From positions 937 to 48,610 of the forward strand of contig JAPLDB010000081.1 of NCBI GenBank assembly GCA_026391975.1: a stretch of DNA of 47,674 nt. Reading direction: 5' to 3'. Of the stretch, positions 28,028-37,655 are shown piece after piece. The DNA is from Bacteroidota bacterium (GTDB lineage: Bacteria; Bacteroidota; Bacteroidia; AKYH767-A; 2013-40CM-41-45). The notes below the pieces were generated by a model that saw only the letters and a program-made list of their open reading frames with translations, did not search any database and was not told the origin of the DNA. Every line of letters starts with the position of its first letter. Positions within the stretch are counted from its first letter, which is position 1. The position numbers and the translations under genes are program-made.

Positions 28028-29194
28028 ATGCATAATAACTGGCTCGAAAAGTATTTCAAAGGAGACCGCACCATCTGGTTGGTGGTGTTCATCCTCACCT
28101 TGTTCTCGCTGCTGGCTGTATACAGTTCAACAGGAACACTGGCATACAAATACCAGAGCGGCGACACGGAATTCTATCTTTTCCGCCAGGCCCGGTTTCT
28201 TATCATCGGCCTTGCTTTGATGTATCTCGCCCACCGCATACGATACAATGTTTATTCACGGCTGTCTCAGATAGGACTATTTATTGCCATTCCGCTGCTT
28301 TTGCTAACACTTATCATTGGGACGAATCTTAACTCTGCAAGCCGATGGTTGTCACTTCCCGGACTCAATACTTCATTTCAGACATCTGATCTGGCGAAGC
28401 TTGCTTTGATCATGTTTGTGGCCCGTATGCTCTCAAGGAAACAGGAGAATATCAAAGATTTTAAAACTGCATTCCTCCCGATCATGCTGCCTGTGCTCAT
28501 TGTCTGCGGATTGATTCTTCCCGCCAACCTATCCACATCACTCCTGATTTTTTTTACCTCCGTCGTCCTGATGTTTATCGGCCGCATTAATATGAAGTAC
28601 GTTTTTATTATGTGCGGACTGGGAGTGGTATTGCTATCCGGGTATGTGGCGGTGAAGTATAATTCCGAAGACAGGGGACGGGTGGTTACTTGGATTAACC
28701 GTGTCAAGAATTTTTCTAGTGGAGAAGGCAATGATAATTACCAGGCCGACCAGGCCAAAATTGCAATCGCCACAGGCGGACTCGTTGGAAAATTTCCGGG
28801 AAATAGTACGCAAAGAAATTTCCTGCCACATCCTTATTCAGACTTCATTTTTGCAATCATCATCGAAGAGTACGGATTCCTGTTCGGAGGCGTACTGATG
28901 ATCTTCTTATACCTGCTGCTATTCTTCCGTGTCATACGGTTCATCAACCATAGCCCACGTGCTTTCGCAACGTTGCTTGCTGTTGGATGCAGTTTCATGC
29001 TTGTGTTTCAGGCAATGATCAACATGGCCGTTGCAGTCAATTTATTTCCTGTTACAGGTCAACCGCTCCCATTGGTCAGCATGGGCGGAACCTCCACATT
29101 ATTTACAAGCATAGCGCTGGGAATCATCCTTAGTGTAAGTCGTGAAGTAGAAAAAGAAAAGAAAGAAGGTGGCGGTGAGCTTGCAGCAGCGTAA
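28028..29194 (+). CDS. ftsW: FtsW/RodA/SpoVE family protein
   Basis: SASRWLSLPGLNTSFQTSDLAKLALIMFVAR; LPHPYSDFIFAIIIEEYGFLFGG; GQPLPLVSMGGTSTL. Confidence 0.95.
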   Translation: MHNNWLEKYFKGDRTIWLVVFILTLFSLLAVYSSTGTLAYKYQSGDTEFYLFRQARFLIIGLALMYLAHRIRYNVYSRLSQIGLFIAIPLLLLTLIIGTNLNSASRWLSLPGLNTSFQTSDLAKLALIMFVARMLSRKQENIKDFKTAFLPIMLPVLIVCGLILPANLSTSLLIFFTSVVLMFIGRINMKYVFIMCGLGVVLLSGYVAVKYNSEDRGRVVTWINRVKNFSSGEGNDNYQADQAKIAIATGGLVGKFPGNSTQRNFLPHPYSDFIFAIIIEEYGFLFGGVLMIFLYLLLFFRVIRFINHSPRAFATLLAVGCSFMLVFQAMINMAVAVNLFPVTGQPLPLVSMGGTSTLFTSIALGIILSVSREVEKEKKEGGGELAAA

Positions 29195-30281
29195 AATAAA
29201 AGTCATCATCAGCGGTGGTGGAACCGGAGGACATATTTTTCCTGCCATTGCCATTGCCAATGAACTCAAACGCGTCAATGCCGAAAATGAAATCCTGTTT
29301 GTCGGAGCAGAAGGAAGAATGGAAATGGAAAAAGTACCGGCAGCCGGCTATAAAATACAGGGGTTGAAAATTGCGGGCATACAACGCAAACTTGATTTGA
29401 AGAATTTATCGTTACCGGTTAAAGTAATAAGAAGTGTAATGACGTCAAGAAGTATAATAAAAAACTTCAGGCCCGATGCAGCAGTGGGTGTTGGCGGATA
29501 TGCAAGCGGTCCGCTGCTATATGCTGCGTCAGTGATGAAAATACCTTCATTGATCCAGGAACAGAATTCATTCGCAGGAATTACAAATAAAATACTATCC
29601 CGACGCGTAAAGAAAGTGTGCGTGGCTTATGAGGGAATGGAAAAATATTTCGCAGCAGATAAGATCGTAATGACAGGGAATCCGGTAAGGCAGGATGTAA
29701 TTCAAACAGAAGGAAAAAAAGAAGAGGCATTGCAATACTTCAATCTCAGCAACAATAAGAAAACAGTTCTTGTAATTGGCGGAAGCCTGGGTGCGAGGAG
29801 CATCAATGAGGCCATCAGGAATGGGTTGCAAAAATTTTCCGATCAGGACATTCAGTTGATCTGGCAAACAGGGAAGAATGGCAGTAAGGAGTTGCAGGAA
29901 GCAGGCAGCAGTTTTAAGAACTGCCGTTGTGTAGAATTTATCAGCAGGATGGATCTCGCTTACAGTTGTGCCGATGTGGTGATCTCAAGAGCAGGCGCAA
30001 GTTCCGTTTCTGAACTTGAGCTAACCGCAAAACCCTGTGTGCTTGTTCCATCTCCAAATGTGGCGGAAGACCATCAGACAAAGAACGCAATGGCATTGGT
30101 AAATAAAAACGCTGCGATACTGGTGCGGGATGCTGAAACAGGCAGAAAACTGGTCGCTGAAGCAATTGCTTTGATTAGCGACAATGAAAAACAAAAGGTG
30201 CTTTCTCAAAATATTTCAAAACTGGCGATGAGAAATTCAGCGGAAAAAATTGTAGCTGAAATCTATAAAATGATCTCCTAA
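29169..30281 (+). CDS. murG: UDP-N-acetylglucosamine--N-acetylmuramyl-(pentapeptide) pyrophosphoryl-undecaprenol N-acetylglucosamine transferase
   Basis: VIISGGGTGGHIFPAIAIANEL; VGVGGYASGPLLYAA; QEQNSFAGITNK; ISRAGASSVSELE. Confidence 0.97.
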   Translation: MAVSLQQRKIKVIISGGGTGGHIFPAIAIANELKRVNAENEILFVGAEGRMEMEKVPAAGYKIQGLKIAGIQRKLDLKNLSLPVKVIRSVMTSRSIIKNFRPDAAVGVGGYASGPLLYAASVMKIPSLIQEQNSFAGITNKILSRRVKKVCVAYEGMEKYFAADKIVMTGNPVRQDVIQTEGKKEEALQYFNLSNNKKTVLVIGGSLGARSINEAIRNGLQKFSDQDIQLIWQTGKNGSKELQEAGSSFKNCRCVEFISRMDLAYSCADVVISRAGASSVSELELTAKPCVLVPSPNVAEDHQTKNAMALVNKNAAILVRDAETGRKLVAEAIALISDNEKQKVLSQNISKLAMRNSAEKIVAEIYKMIS

Positions 30282-30330
30282 AACATATTGTTGATGATAA
30301 GGCTGCTGCCAACGGGCGGTCCTCGTTAAA

Positions 30331-31731
30331 ATGAATTTCGATAAATTAAAATCAGTTTACTTCATAGGCATTGGAGGCATTGGGATGTCAGCCATTGCAA
30401 GGTATTTTCATGCCCATGGAAAAAAGGTTTCCGGATATGACAAGACCCCTACCCAACTCACAGATGAGTTGATACAGGAAGGAATTGAAGTTCGCTTTGT
30501 TGACGATGCCACAGAAATCCGGAACCGGAATTTAGAAACCGGAAGCTGTTTAGTGGTCTATACACCGGCCGTTCCCAAGGATCACCTGGAACTAAACTAC
30601 TTTCTGCAAAATGGTTTCACGGTGATGAAACGCTCACAGGTACTTGGGCTTATCACAGCAAATCACTTTACTATAGCAGTAGCGGGAACCCACGGAAAAA
30701 CGACTACATCCTCCATGATAGCCCATATCCTGAAATCATCAGGCGTAAACTGTACCGCTTTCCTGGGGGGTATTTCCAAAAACTACAACTCCAATTTAAT
30801 CCTTCCGGAAGATGCGTCAAAAAAATCGGTAGTGGTGGTGGAAGCTGACGAATACGATCGTTCTTTTCTGACGTTGCACCCTGATATTGCTGTTATCACC
30901 AGCATGGATGCAGACCACCTCGATATTTATGGTGACCAAAATTACATGGAGGACTCCTATCGGATGTTTGCGAAGCAAATTAAGAACAATGGCGTCCTTA
31001 TTTCGAGAAGCGGATTACCAGTTGGGAACATAGACGCAGTACAAAAGCAGTATTCCCTCAGTGAAAAGGTTGATTTTTCAGCTTCTGATATTCAGATAAA
31101 AAATCATCAGTATTATTTCAACTGGCATAACCATGTCAGCTCAATAGAAAACCTTGCCACTTTAATGCCGGGAAGGCATAATGTGGAAAATGTTATCGCG
31201 GCTATAGCTGTTGCCAGAGAAATAAAAATTTCGCATGAAAAAATTGCAGAAGCTGTTCACTCATACTCAGGTGTAAGAAGAAGATTTGACTACCAGGTTA
31301 AAACGGATGAGTTGGTTTATATAGACGATTACGCCCATCATCCGGAGGAACTGCGTGCCTGTATTTCATCGGTAAGGGAATTGTATCCGGGAAGAACAAT
31401 TACAGGAATATTTCAGCCTCACCTTTTCACCCGCACAAGGGATTTTGCAGATGGATTTGCAAAAAGTCTTTCACTTCTTGACGAACTCATCCTGCTGGAT
31501 ATTTATCCTGCCCGTGAACTGCCCATTGAAGGCGTTACCTCTGAATTGATATTGAACAAAGTATCCATTCCTAACAAGGCATTGTGCAGAAAAGAGGGTG
31601 TGATGGTGGAATTGAAGGCAAGAAAAGTTGAAGTTTTGCTGACCCTTGGTGCGGGAGACATTGACCAGCTGGTTGAACCAATCAGGAATTATTTAAACAC
31701 AACGACGCAAAAGCCCACAGATAAGAGATGA
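30331..31731 (+). CDS. murC: UDP-N-acetylmuramate--L-alanine ligase
   Basis: VYFIGIGGIGMSAIARYFHAHGKKVSGYD; AVAGTHGKTTTSSMIAHIL; IDDYAHHPEELRA; FQPHLFTRTRDF. Confidence 0.97.
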   Translation: MNFDKLKSVYFIGIGGIGMSAIARYFHAHGKKVSGYDKTPTQLTDELIQEGIEVRFVDDATEIRNRNLETGSCLVVYTPAVPKDHLELNYFLQNGFTVMKRSQVLGLITANHFTIAVAGTHGKTTTSSMIAHILKSSGVNCTAFLGGISKNYNSNLILPEDASKKSVVVVEADEYDRSFLTLHPDIAVITSMDADHLDIYGDQNYMEDSYRMFAKQIKNNGVLISRSGLPVGNIDAVQKQYSLSEKVDFSASDIQIKNHQYYFNWHNHVSSIENLATLMPGRHNVENVIAAIAVAREIKISHEKIAEAVHSYSGVRRRFDYQVKTDELVYIDDYAHHPEELRACISSVRELYPGRTITGIFQPHLFTRTRDFADGFAKSLSLLDELILLDIYPARELPIEGVTSELILNKVSIPNKALCRKEGVMVELKARKVEVLLTLGAGDIDQLVEPIRNYLNTTTQKPTDKR

Positions 31732-32546
31732 AAAAATTTAAAGTCAACATTGACTGGAAGAAAGTTTTTCGCATAGGGCTGCGCGTACTCATCATCGCAG
31801 GATTCCTTGCCAGCGTGGGTTTCACGGAACACCGAAGAAATGAAATGCAATGCAAAAAGATCATCATCAACGTGGATGATTCACTCGGCAACAGTTTTGT
31901 TCAGCAGGGAGATATCGAACAATTGATAGAGGATAAGTTTGGAAAAATAACCGGAAAACCTTTAACTTCTATTAACATATCTCTGTTGGAAAAAATCATT
32001 GATGGTAACCCCTTTGTTTTGAAAGCACAGGTATTTTCAACCGTTGATGGAAATCTGATTGTGGAGGTAAAACAACGTACCCCGGTGGTACGTGTGATCA
32101 ATGCTTTCAATGAAAGTTTTTACATCGATGACTGTGGTGTTTTGATGCCGATGAACGATCAGTTTTCGGCTCATGTACCCGTCGCAAACGGCAACATCTT
32201 TAACAGGGAAACAGAACAACGGATCAGAAGAGTCACTGAAAAAGAGATCAGGGACACAACTTTTTCCCCGACTTTGTTAGAGAAGATTTTTATGGTGAGC
32301 AATTATGTGCACAACCAAGAATTTTGGAATGCACAGATCGAGCAGATATTTATCAATATCGCCGGAGAGATAGAATTGATACCGAGAGTAGGAAATCAAA
32401 CGATCCTGTTCGGGAATGAAAAAGATTTAGACGAAAAATTCAACAAGTTGTATACCCTGTACAAAGAAGGCTTAAGCAAAACAGGCTGGAATCAGTACAA
32501 AACAATTAACGTAACATTCAAAGACCAGGTGGTCTGTTCAAAATAA
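31728..32546 (+). CDS. ftsQ: FtsQ/DivIB-like cell division protein
   Basis: Single N-terminal TM, POTRA-like region, position between murC and ftsA. Confidence 0.87.
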   Translation: MKKFKVNIDWKKVFRIGLRVLIIAGFLASVGFTEHRRNEMQCKKIIINVDDSLGNSFVQQGDIEQLIEDKFGKITGKPLTSINISLLEKIIDGNPFVLKAQVFSTVDGNLIVEVKQRTPVVRVINAFNESFYIDDCGVLMPMNDQFSAHVPVANGNIFNRETEQRIRRVTEKEIRDTTFSPTLLEKIFMVSNYVHNQEFWNAQIEQIFINIAGEIELIPRVGNQTILFGNEKDLDEKFNKLYTLYKEGLSKTGWNQYKTINVTFKDQVVCSK

Positions 32547-32550
32547 AACT

Positions 32551-33858
32551 ATGGTAAATTCAACAACGGGTGGCGGCAGTGATATCATTGTAGGTCTTGA
32601 TATCGGCACAACAAAAATTGCAACCATTGTAGGCCGCAAAAACGAATTCGGAAAAATTGAAATCCTGGGGCTTGGCAAAGCTGAGTCACTCGGTGTTACC
32701 CGTGGAGTGGTTACCAATATCGCCAACACGATTGAAGCCATTACAAAATCAGTCAAGGAAGCATCGGAAAAATCAAATGTTGAAATCGGAACTGTACACG
32801 TAGGCATTGCAGGGCAGCATATCAAGAGCCTTCAAAACAGGGGAATGCGGGTGCGCACAAATACAGATGATGAAATCTCACAGGTAGACATTGACATCAT
32901 CGTTGACGAAATGAAAAGGCTTGCAATGTTGCCCGGCGAAGAGATCATTCACGTGATTCCTCAGGAATACATTGTGGACAATGAACAGGGCATCAAAAAT
33001 CCGATCGGTATGTCAGGCAACCGACTGGAAGCCAATTGTCACATCATCACGGGGCAAATCACTGCTGCAAAGAATATTTACAAATGCGTGAAGAGGGCAG
33101 AACTTGAAACGGCAGGCCTCTTTCTGGAGCCCCTCGCCTCTTCGGCTGCAGTCCTCACAGAAGAAGAAACTGAAGCAGGTGTAGTATTGGTTGATATCGG
33201 AGGCGGCACAACAGACATTGCCATTTTCCAGGACAGAGTGATCCGACACACCGCAGTGATACCATACGGTGGAAATGTGATTACGGAAGACATTCGCTCA
33301 GGATGTTCCATTATCCGCAAGCATGCCGAATTACTGAAAACCAAATTCGGTTCAGCTGTTGCAAGCGAAAACCTGGACAGCGAGATCGTTTCAATCCCGG
33401 GATTACGCGGCCATTCACCAAGAGAGATATCAGTGAAGAATCTTGCCCATATCATTCAGGCACGGATGGAAGAAATCATTGAGCTTGTTTATTATGAAAT
33501 AAAGAATTCCGGACTTGAAAACAAACTGGCTGCCGGAATTGTGGTAACCGGGGGAGGCGCCCAGCTTCGCCATATCGTTCAACTTATTGAATACGTGACT
33601 GGAATGGATGCGCGCGTAGGATACCCGAATGAACATCTTGCCTCTGATACTGATGAATTAAAAAGCCCGATGTATGCCACAGCTGTTGGCCTTGTAATGA
33701 AAGGGTTTGAAGAATCGGAGCGCAAAAAAGCAAGCCAGCCGGTGCTTGTGGAAGTTGATAGTCATACACCGAAACAGCCCACAAATACCCTTGGAACCTT
33801 CTTCGAAAAAATAATGCTTTGGCTGAAAACCGAAGAAGAAGACAAAGAGCTTAAATAA
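32551..33858 (+). CDS. ftsA: Cell division protein FtsA
   Basis: IIVGLDIGTTKIATIVG; VLVDIGGGTTDIAIF; GIVVTGGGAQLRHI. Confidence 0.97.
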   Translation: MVNSTTGGGSDIIVGLDIGTTKIATIVGRKNEFGKIEILGLGKAESLGVTRGVVTNIANTIEAITKSVKEASEKSNVEIGTVHVGIAGQHIKSLQNRGMRVRTNTDDEISQVDIDIIVDEMKRLAMLPGEEIIHVIPQEYIVDNEQGIKNPIGMSGNRLEANCHIITGQITAAKNIYKCVKRAELETAGLFLEPLASSAAVLTEEETEAGVVLVDIGGGTTDIAIFQDRVIRHTAVIPYGGNVITEDIRSGCSIIRKHAELLKTKFGSAVASENLDSEIVSIPGLRGHSPREISVKNLAHIIQARMEEIIELVYYEIKNSGLENKLAAGIVVTGGGAQLRHIVQLIEYVTGMDARVGYPNEHLASDTDELKSPMYATAVGLVMKGFEESERKKASQPVLVEVDSHTPKQPTNTLGTFFEKIMLWLKTEEEDKELK

Positions 33859-33901
33859 TTTTTTGTTACAACTGCAAAACTTAACTTAATACAAACGCAA
33901 T

Positions 33902-35413
33902 ATGGAATTTGATTTATTAAAAGACAAAACCTCGATCATTAAGGTGATCGGTGTTGGTGGAGGTGGCAGTAATGCCGTGAACCACATGTACCGGCAAGGA
34001 ATAAAAGGTGTGGAGTTCTTTGTTTGCAATACAGATGCACAGGCATTGGAAATTAGTCCTGTTCCGTCTAAAATTCAGCTCGGCCTGAGTTTAACTGATG
34101 GACGCGGAGCGGGATCAATGCCTGAAGTAGGGCGTAATGCAGCCATTGAGAATATCGATGAGCTGAAAAGAATACTGGGCGACAATACAAAAATGGTATT
34201 CATTACTGCCGGCATGGGTGGTGGTACAGGTACAGGCGCCGCTCCAATCATTGCACAGGCAGCCAAGGAAATGGGAATTCTCACAGTCGGAATTGTGACT
34301 GTTCCATTTCAGTTTGAAGGAAAAAAACGCAAGGACCAGGCTGACTTGGGAATTGATGAATTGAAAAAGAATGTGGATACCCTGCTTATCATCTGTAACG
34401 ACAAACTACGTGAGATGTACGGTAACCTCAAACTTGGTGAAGCTTTTAATCATGCCGACGATATTTTAACCATTGCCGCCAAAGGCATTGCCGAGATCAT
34501 CACAGTAACAGGCTATATCAATGTTGACTTTGAAGACGTGAAGACGGTAATGACCAATAGCGGACGAGCCATCATGGGCTCTGCAATTGCAGGAGGTGAT
34601 AATCGTGCGCTGAATGCAGTTCAACAGGCGTTGGCATCTCCATTGCTTGATGACAGCAACATCGTAGGTGCCCGCTACATACTGATGAATATTGCTTCCG
34701 GCAGCAGTGAGGTTACAATGGATGAAATCGGAAGTATTACAGATTATATTCAGGACGAAGCAGGACTTACGGCTGATATCATCTGGGGGAATTGCTATGA
34801 TGAAGCTCTCGGAGATAAATTAAGCGTGACGATCATCGCTACCGGTTTTAAAACAAAGAACGAACAGGAACTGGAAGCAGACCGCACCAAGAAAATCGTT
34901 CATGATCTCAATGGAGATTCCCGCAAAGAAGTGAAGACCAATCCTGTTGCAAAAAGTGAATTGAAGGAACAAACGGTGGTTAGTAACGATGAGCCTGTAC
35001 TAGTTACCAGGCAGGCGCAACAAGACCTTACTTTTGAATTTGAAATTGCAGGCAATACGATGAAGGATAACATCAGTACACCAATGGCAGACAAAATTGA
35101 AGAACCTGTGACTAAATCAGAAAAGACAGTTCACGCAACGAGCCAGCCCTCAATTATTGATCCGATGGATGAACAACTCAGAAAGTCTCGTGAGCGGATC
35201 CAGAAATTGAAAGCGCTGAATTACAGGATGGCCAGCAATACCAACATTGCAGATATGGAAAAGGTTCCGGCCTACTTACGCCAGGGAGTAAAGCTTGACA
35301 ATATTCCCCATAGCAGCGAACCGCATATTTCAAGATATACATTGAGCGCAGAAGAAGAGAAGAAACCGGAATTGCGTCAGAATAACTCCTACCTGCACGA
35401 CAATGTTGATTAA
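33902..35413 (+). CDS. ftsZ: Cell division protein FtsZ
   Basis: IKVIGVGGGGSNAVNHM; ITAGMGGGTGTGAAPIIAQAAKE; conserved C-terminal peptide region. Confidence 0.98.
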   Translation: MEFDLLKDKTSIIKVIGVGGGGSNAVNHMYRQGIKGVEFFVCNTDAQALEISPVPSKIQLGLSLTDGRGAGSMPEVGRNAAIENIDELKRILGDNTKMVFITAGMGGGTGTGAAPIIAQAAKEMGILTVGIVTVPFQFEGKKRKDQADLGIDELKKNVDTLLIICNDKLREMYGNLKLGEAFNHADDILTIAAKGIAEIITVTGYINVDFEDVKTVMTNSGRAIMGSAIAGGDNRALNAVQQALASPLLDDSNIVGARYILMNIASGSSEVTMDEIGSITDYIQDEAGLTADIIWGNCYDEALGDKLSVTIIATGFKTKNEQELEADRTKKIVHDLNGDSRKEVKTNPVAKSELKEQTVVSNDEPVLVTRQAQQDLTFEFEIAGNTMKDNISTPMADKIEEPVTKSEKTVHATSQPSIIDPMDEQLRKSRERIQKLKALNYRMASNTNIADMEKVPAYLRQGVKLDNIPHSSEPHISRYTLSAEEEKKPELRQNNSYLHDNVD

Positions 35414-35539
35414 ATAGATATTGGTCAATCGTTATCCGTTATTTGGTAGAACATTTGAAATCAGGTTTACAGAATAACAAGTAACCGGCAACGATTAACT
35501 TACAGATACCGTTTCATGTTGAGTTTGCTTTTCTAACAT

Positions 35540-35570
35540 GGCCCCGCTTGGTAAGCGGGGCCCTTTTTTT
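35540..35570 (+). terminator. Rho-independent terminator after ftsZ
   Basis: GGCCCCGCTT-ggt-AAGCGGGGCC then CTTTTTTT. Confidence 0.92.
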
Positions 35571-35588
35571 GCGGATGTCTTTGCAAAC

Positions 35589-36653
35589 CTATGGATGGTA
35601 AATTGCCCCTCCGCTGGAATCACGTGAAGCCCCCGTCACACTGCGAAGGCAATTTATTTCATTTCTCCAACGCAGCGTTCCCAAAAACGCAAATATCAGC
35701 GCTTCTTTAAACTCAATGATCTGTTTACCTGGCAGTACAATTGCGGACTTGCAATGGGTCTTCATCCTGTCAACGAGAAAAGAATTATAGGCTCCTCCAC
35801 CGGTCACAAGCATGCTTCCGGAAGTCCTATCAATTCGATTGACAACATCTGAAATCTGGATTGCAATATGCTCACAAAAGGTGCGAAGCATATCCTCAGG
35901 GGAAGCTGTGTCCTTCTCAAGTATGGTGAAAAAGTATCTTTCAATATCCTCCCGGCCAAGTGATTTTGGAAACTGCTTTTTGTAAAAGGGAACTGCATTT
36001 AGCTTGTCAAGAAGTTTCAACTGAACTTTTCCCTTCTGCGCAAGTTTGCCGCCCTTGTCGTAGTTCCTTCCCAGCTTCAGCGCCAGGGAATTCATAACAA
36101 TGTTTACAGGGCAGATGTCAAATGCTATCCTGCTGCCGTTTTGGTCAAAGGAAATATTTGCAATACCTCCCAGGTTTAAGCAGCTCGTGTATGAACCGAA
36201 CAAAAACTTATCTCCAATAGGAACCAATGGGGCACCCTGTCCGCCCAGGGCAACATCTGCGGACCTGAAATCACATACTACCGGTAATCCACATGCAGCA
36301 CTGAGGGCTGCCCCGTCACCTATTTGCGTTGTAAATTTCTTTTGTGGCTGGTGAAAAACTGTATGACCGTGAGAGGAAATAAAATCAACTTTTGCTTTTT
36401 TTGATTTTAAAAATTCCCTTACAAGGTTACCAAGAAACCTCCCATAAGCGACATGTTCTCCGGCAAATACAGAAGCACTTGTTTGTCCCATTGAGGCAAG
36501 ATCTCTTCTTTGCTTTGCTGTATAAGTTATTGTTTCAGCCGCTTCAATTTTGAAACTCCAATTGCCTCTGCTTTTTTCAAAAACACAAAGCGCTATATCC
36601 ACTCCATCCAGTGAAGTGCCGGACATTAAACCCACGACGCTGTACCTGTTCAT
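35589..36653 (-). CDS. anmK: Anhydro-N-acetylmuramic acid kinase
   Basis: VVGLMSGTSLDGVDIALC; ISSHGHTVFHQP; DFRSADVALGGQGAPLVPIGD; LVTGGGAYN. Confidence 0.96.
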   Translation of the reverse strand: MNRYSVVGLMSGTSLDGVDIALCVFEKSRGNWSFKIEAAETITYTAKQRRDLASMGQTSASVFAGEHVAYGRFLGNLVREFLKSKKAKVDFISSHGHTVFHQPQKKFTTQIGDGAALSAACGLPVVCDFRSADVALGGQGAPLVPIGDKFLFGSYTSCLNLGGIANISFDQNGSRIAFDICPVNIVMNSLALKLGRNYDKGGKLAQKGKVQLKLLDKLNAVPFYKKQFPKSLGREDIERYFFTILEKDTASPEDMLRTFCEHIAIQISDVVNRIDRTSGSMLVTGGGAYNSFLVDRMKTHCKSAIVLPGKQIIEFKEALIFAFLGTLRWRNEINCLRSVTGASRDSSGGAIYHP

Positions 36654-36720
36654 CCTGCGAATCTCTGATTAATATTTGATTTATAAAATCTCCAAAGATT
36701 TCCCTTACAATTCAAAAACG

Positions 36721-36751
36721 AAAGCGGGCCATGAAATACATGACCCGCTTT
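36721..36751 (-). terminator. Terminator-like hairpin at the end of the gld operon
   Basis: AAAGCGGGCCATG ... CATGACCCGCTTT (13 bp with one wobble), T-rich on the minus strand after the stem; 27 nt beyond the gldN stop. Confidence 0.7.
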
Positions 36752-36777
36752 GCAATTCTTTTTAAGTAACCCGGAGT

Positions 36778-37638
36778 TTAATACTCCCACATATCGTGTT
36801 CAAGGTTGGCTATCTCTGACTTGATTTTTTCTGATTCATACAAAGTCGCAATTCCTGTTTTGTAATCTCCAATATTCCTATCGTAAACGTTCGCTTCCTT
36901 GTAAATATAACTGTTGAACATCCGCTTCTGAAAGATATCGTCTAATGTCCTGCGTTCTGCATCATTCTGCCTGTTAAATGTCTCTGCTTTGGCAAGCAGG
37001 CTACGGCATTCGGGATAATAAAACCAGCACATTGCTATCTTCTGGTTTCCCTCGCGCACATTTCCTGCCTCATCTTTTGCATAAATCAAAGGAGCTATTC
37101 CGATGATGCGCACTTCCAAAACAGAACGTTGCTTGTCGAAATACCATTCTTCTTTTAAACGGTAAGCAACAACATCATCATAGTTAAAGTCCTTTGCAAT
37201 AACAGTATCATACTCATCATATGGAGGATCCGGGCGAGTCAAACGCTGTGTATCAACACGGGCACCGCCGCGTGCTTCCACTTCCTTCATGGTAATCGGA
37301 TTGGTAAATTCATCGTTCATATAATCATATGCAGTAAGTGTTCCTTCTTTGGTGGCACTTAACAACACGTCGATCATATTCCTCCTGTCGCGGGTACTTT
37401 GACTTGAAGGCCATTTCAGCGGAAGGTTTATTTTTTCATTGAGGTCAATGATGCGCCAGATCTTCTTTGACCACATCACATCTGCTTCACGCAGGTATGG
37501 ATATGCCAAAGGAGAACGCGTAGGCGTATTTTCCTTTACATAAACCCCGTCAAGCAACCCCACATTCTGAGTGTTCTGCGCAAATGTAGATATGGCAGAA
37601 AATAAAATAAGAACCAAGAGAACGACTTTACCTTTCAT
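36778..37638 (-). CDS. gldN: Gliding motility / type IX secretion protein GldN (PorN)
   Basis: Signal peptide; DGVYVKENTPTRSPLAYPYLREADVMWSKKIWRIIDLNEKINLPLKWP; position after gldM. Confidence 0.95.
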   Translation of the reverse strand: MKGKVVLLVLILFSAISTFAQNTQNVGLLDGVYVKENTPTRSPLAYPYLREADVMWSKKIWRIIDLNEKINLPLKWPSSQSTRDRRNMIDVLLSATKEGTLTAYDYMNDEFTNPITMKEVEARGGARVDTQRLTRPDPPYDEYDTVIAKDFNYDDVVAYRLKEEWYFDKQRSVLEVRIIGIAPLIYAKDEAGNVREGNQKIAMCWFYYPECRSLLAKAETFNRQNDAERRTLDDIFQKRMFNSYIYKEANVYDRNIGDYKTGIATLYESEKIKSEIANLEHDMWEY

Positions 37639-37655
37639 TGTATATTAAATTAAAT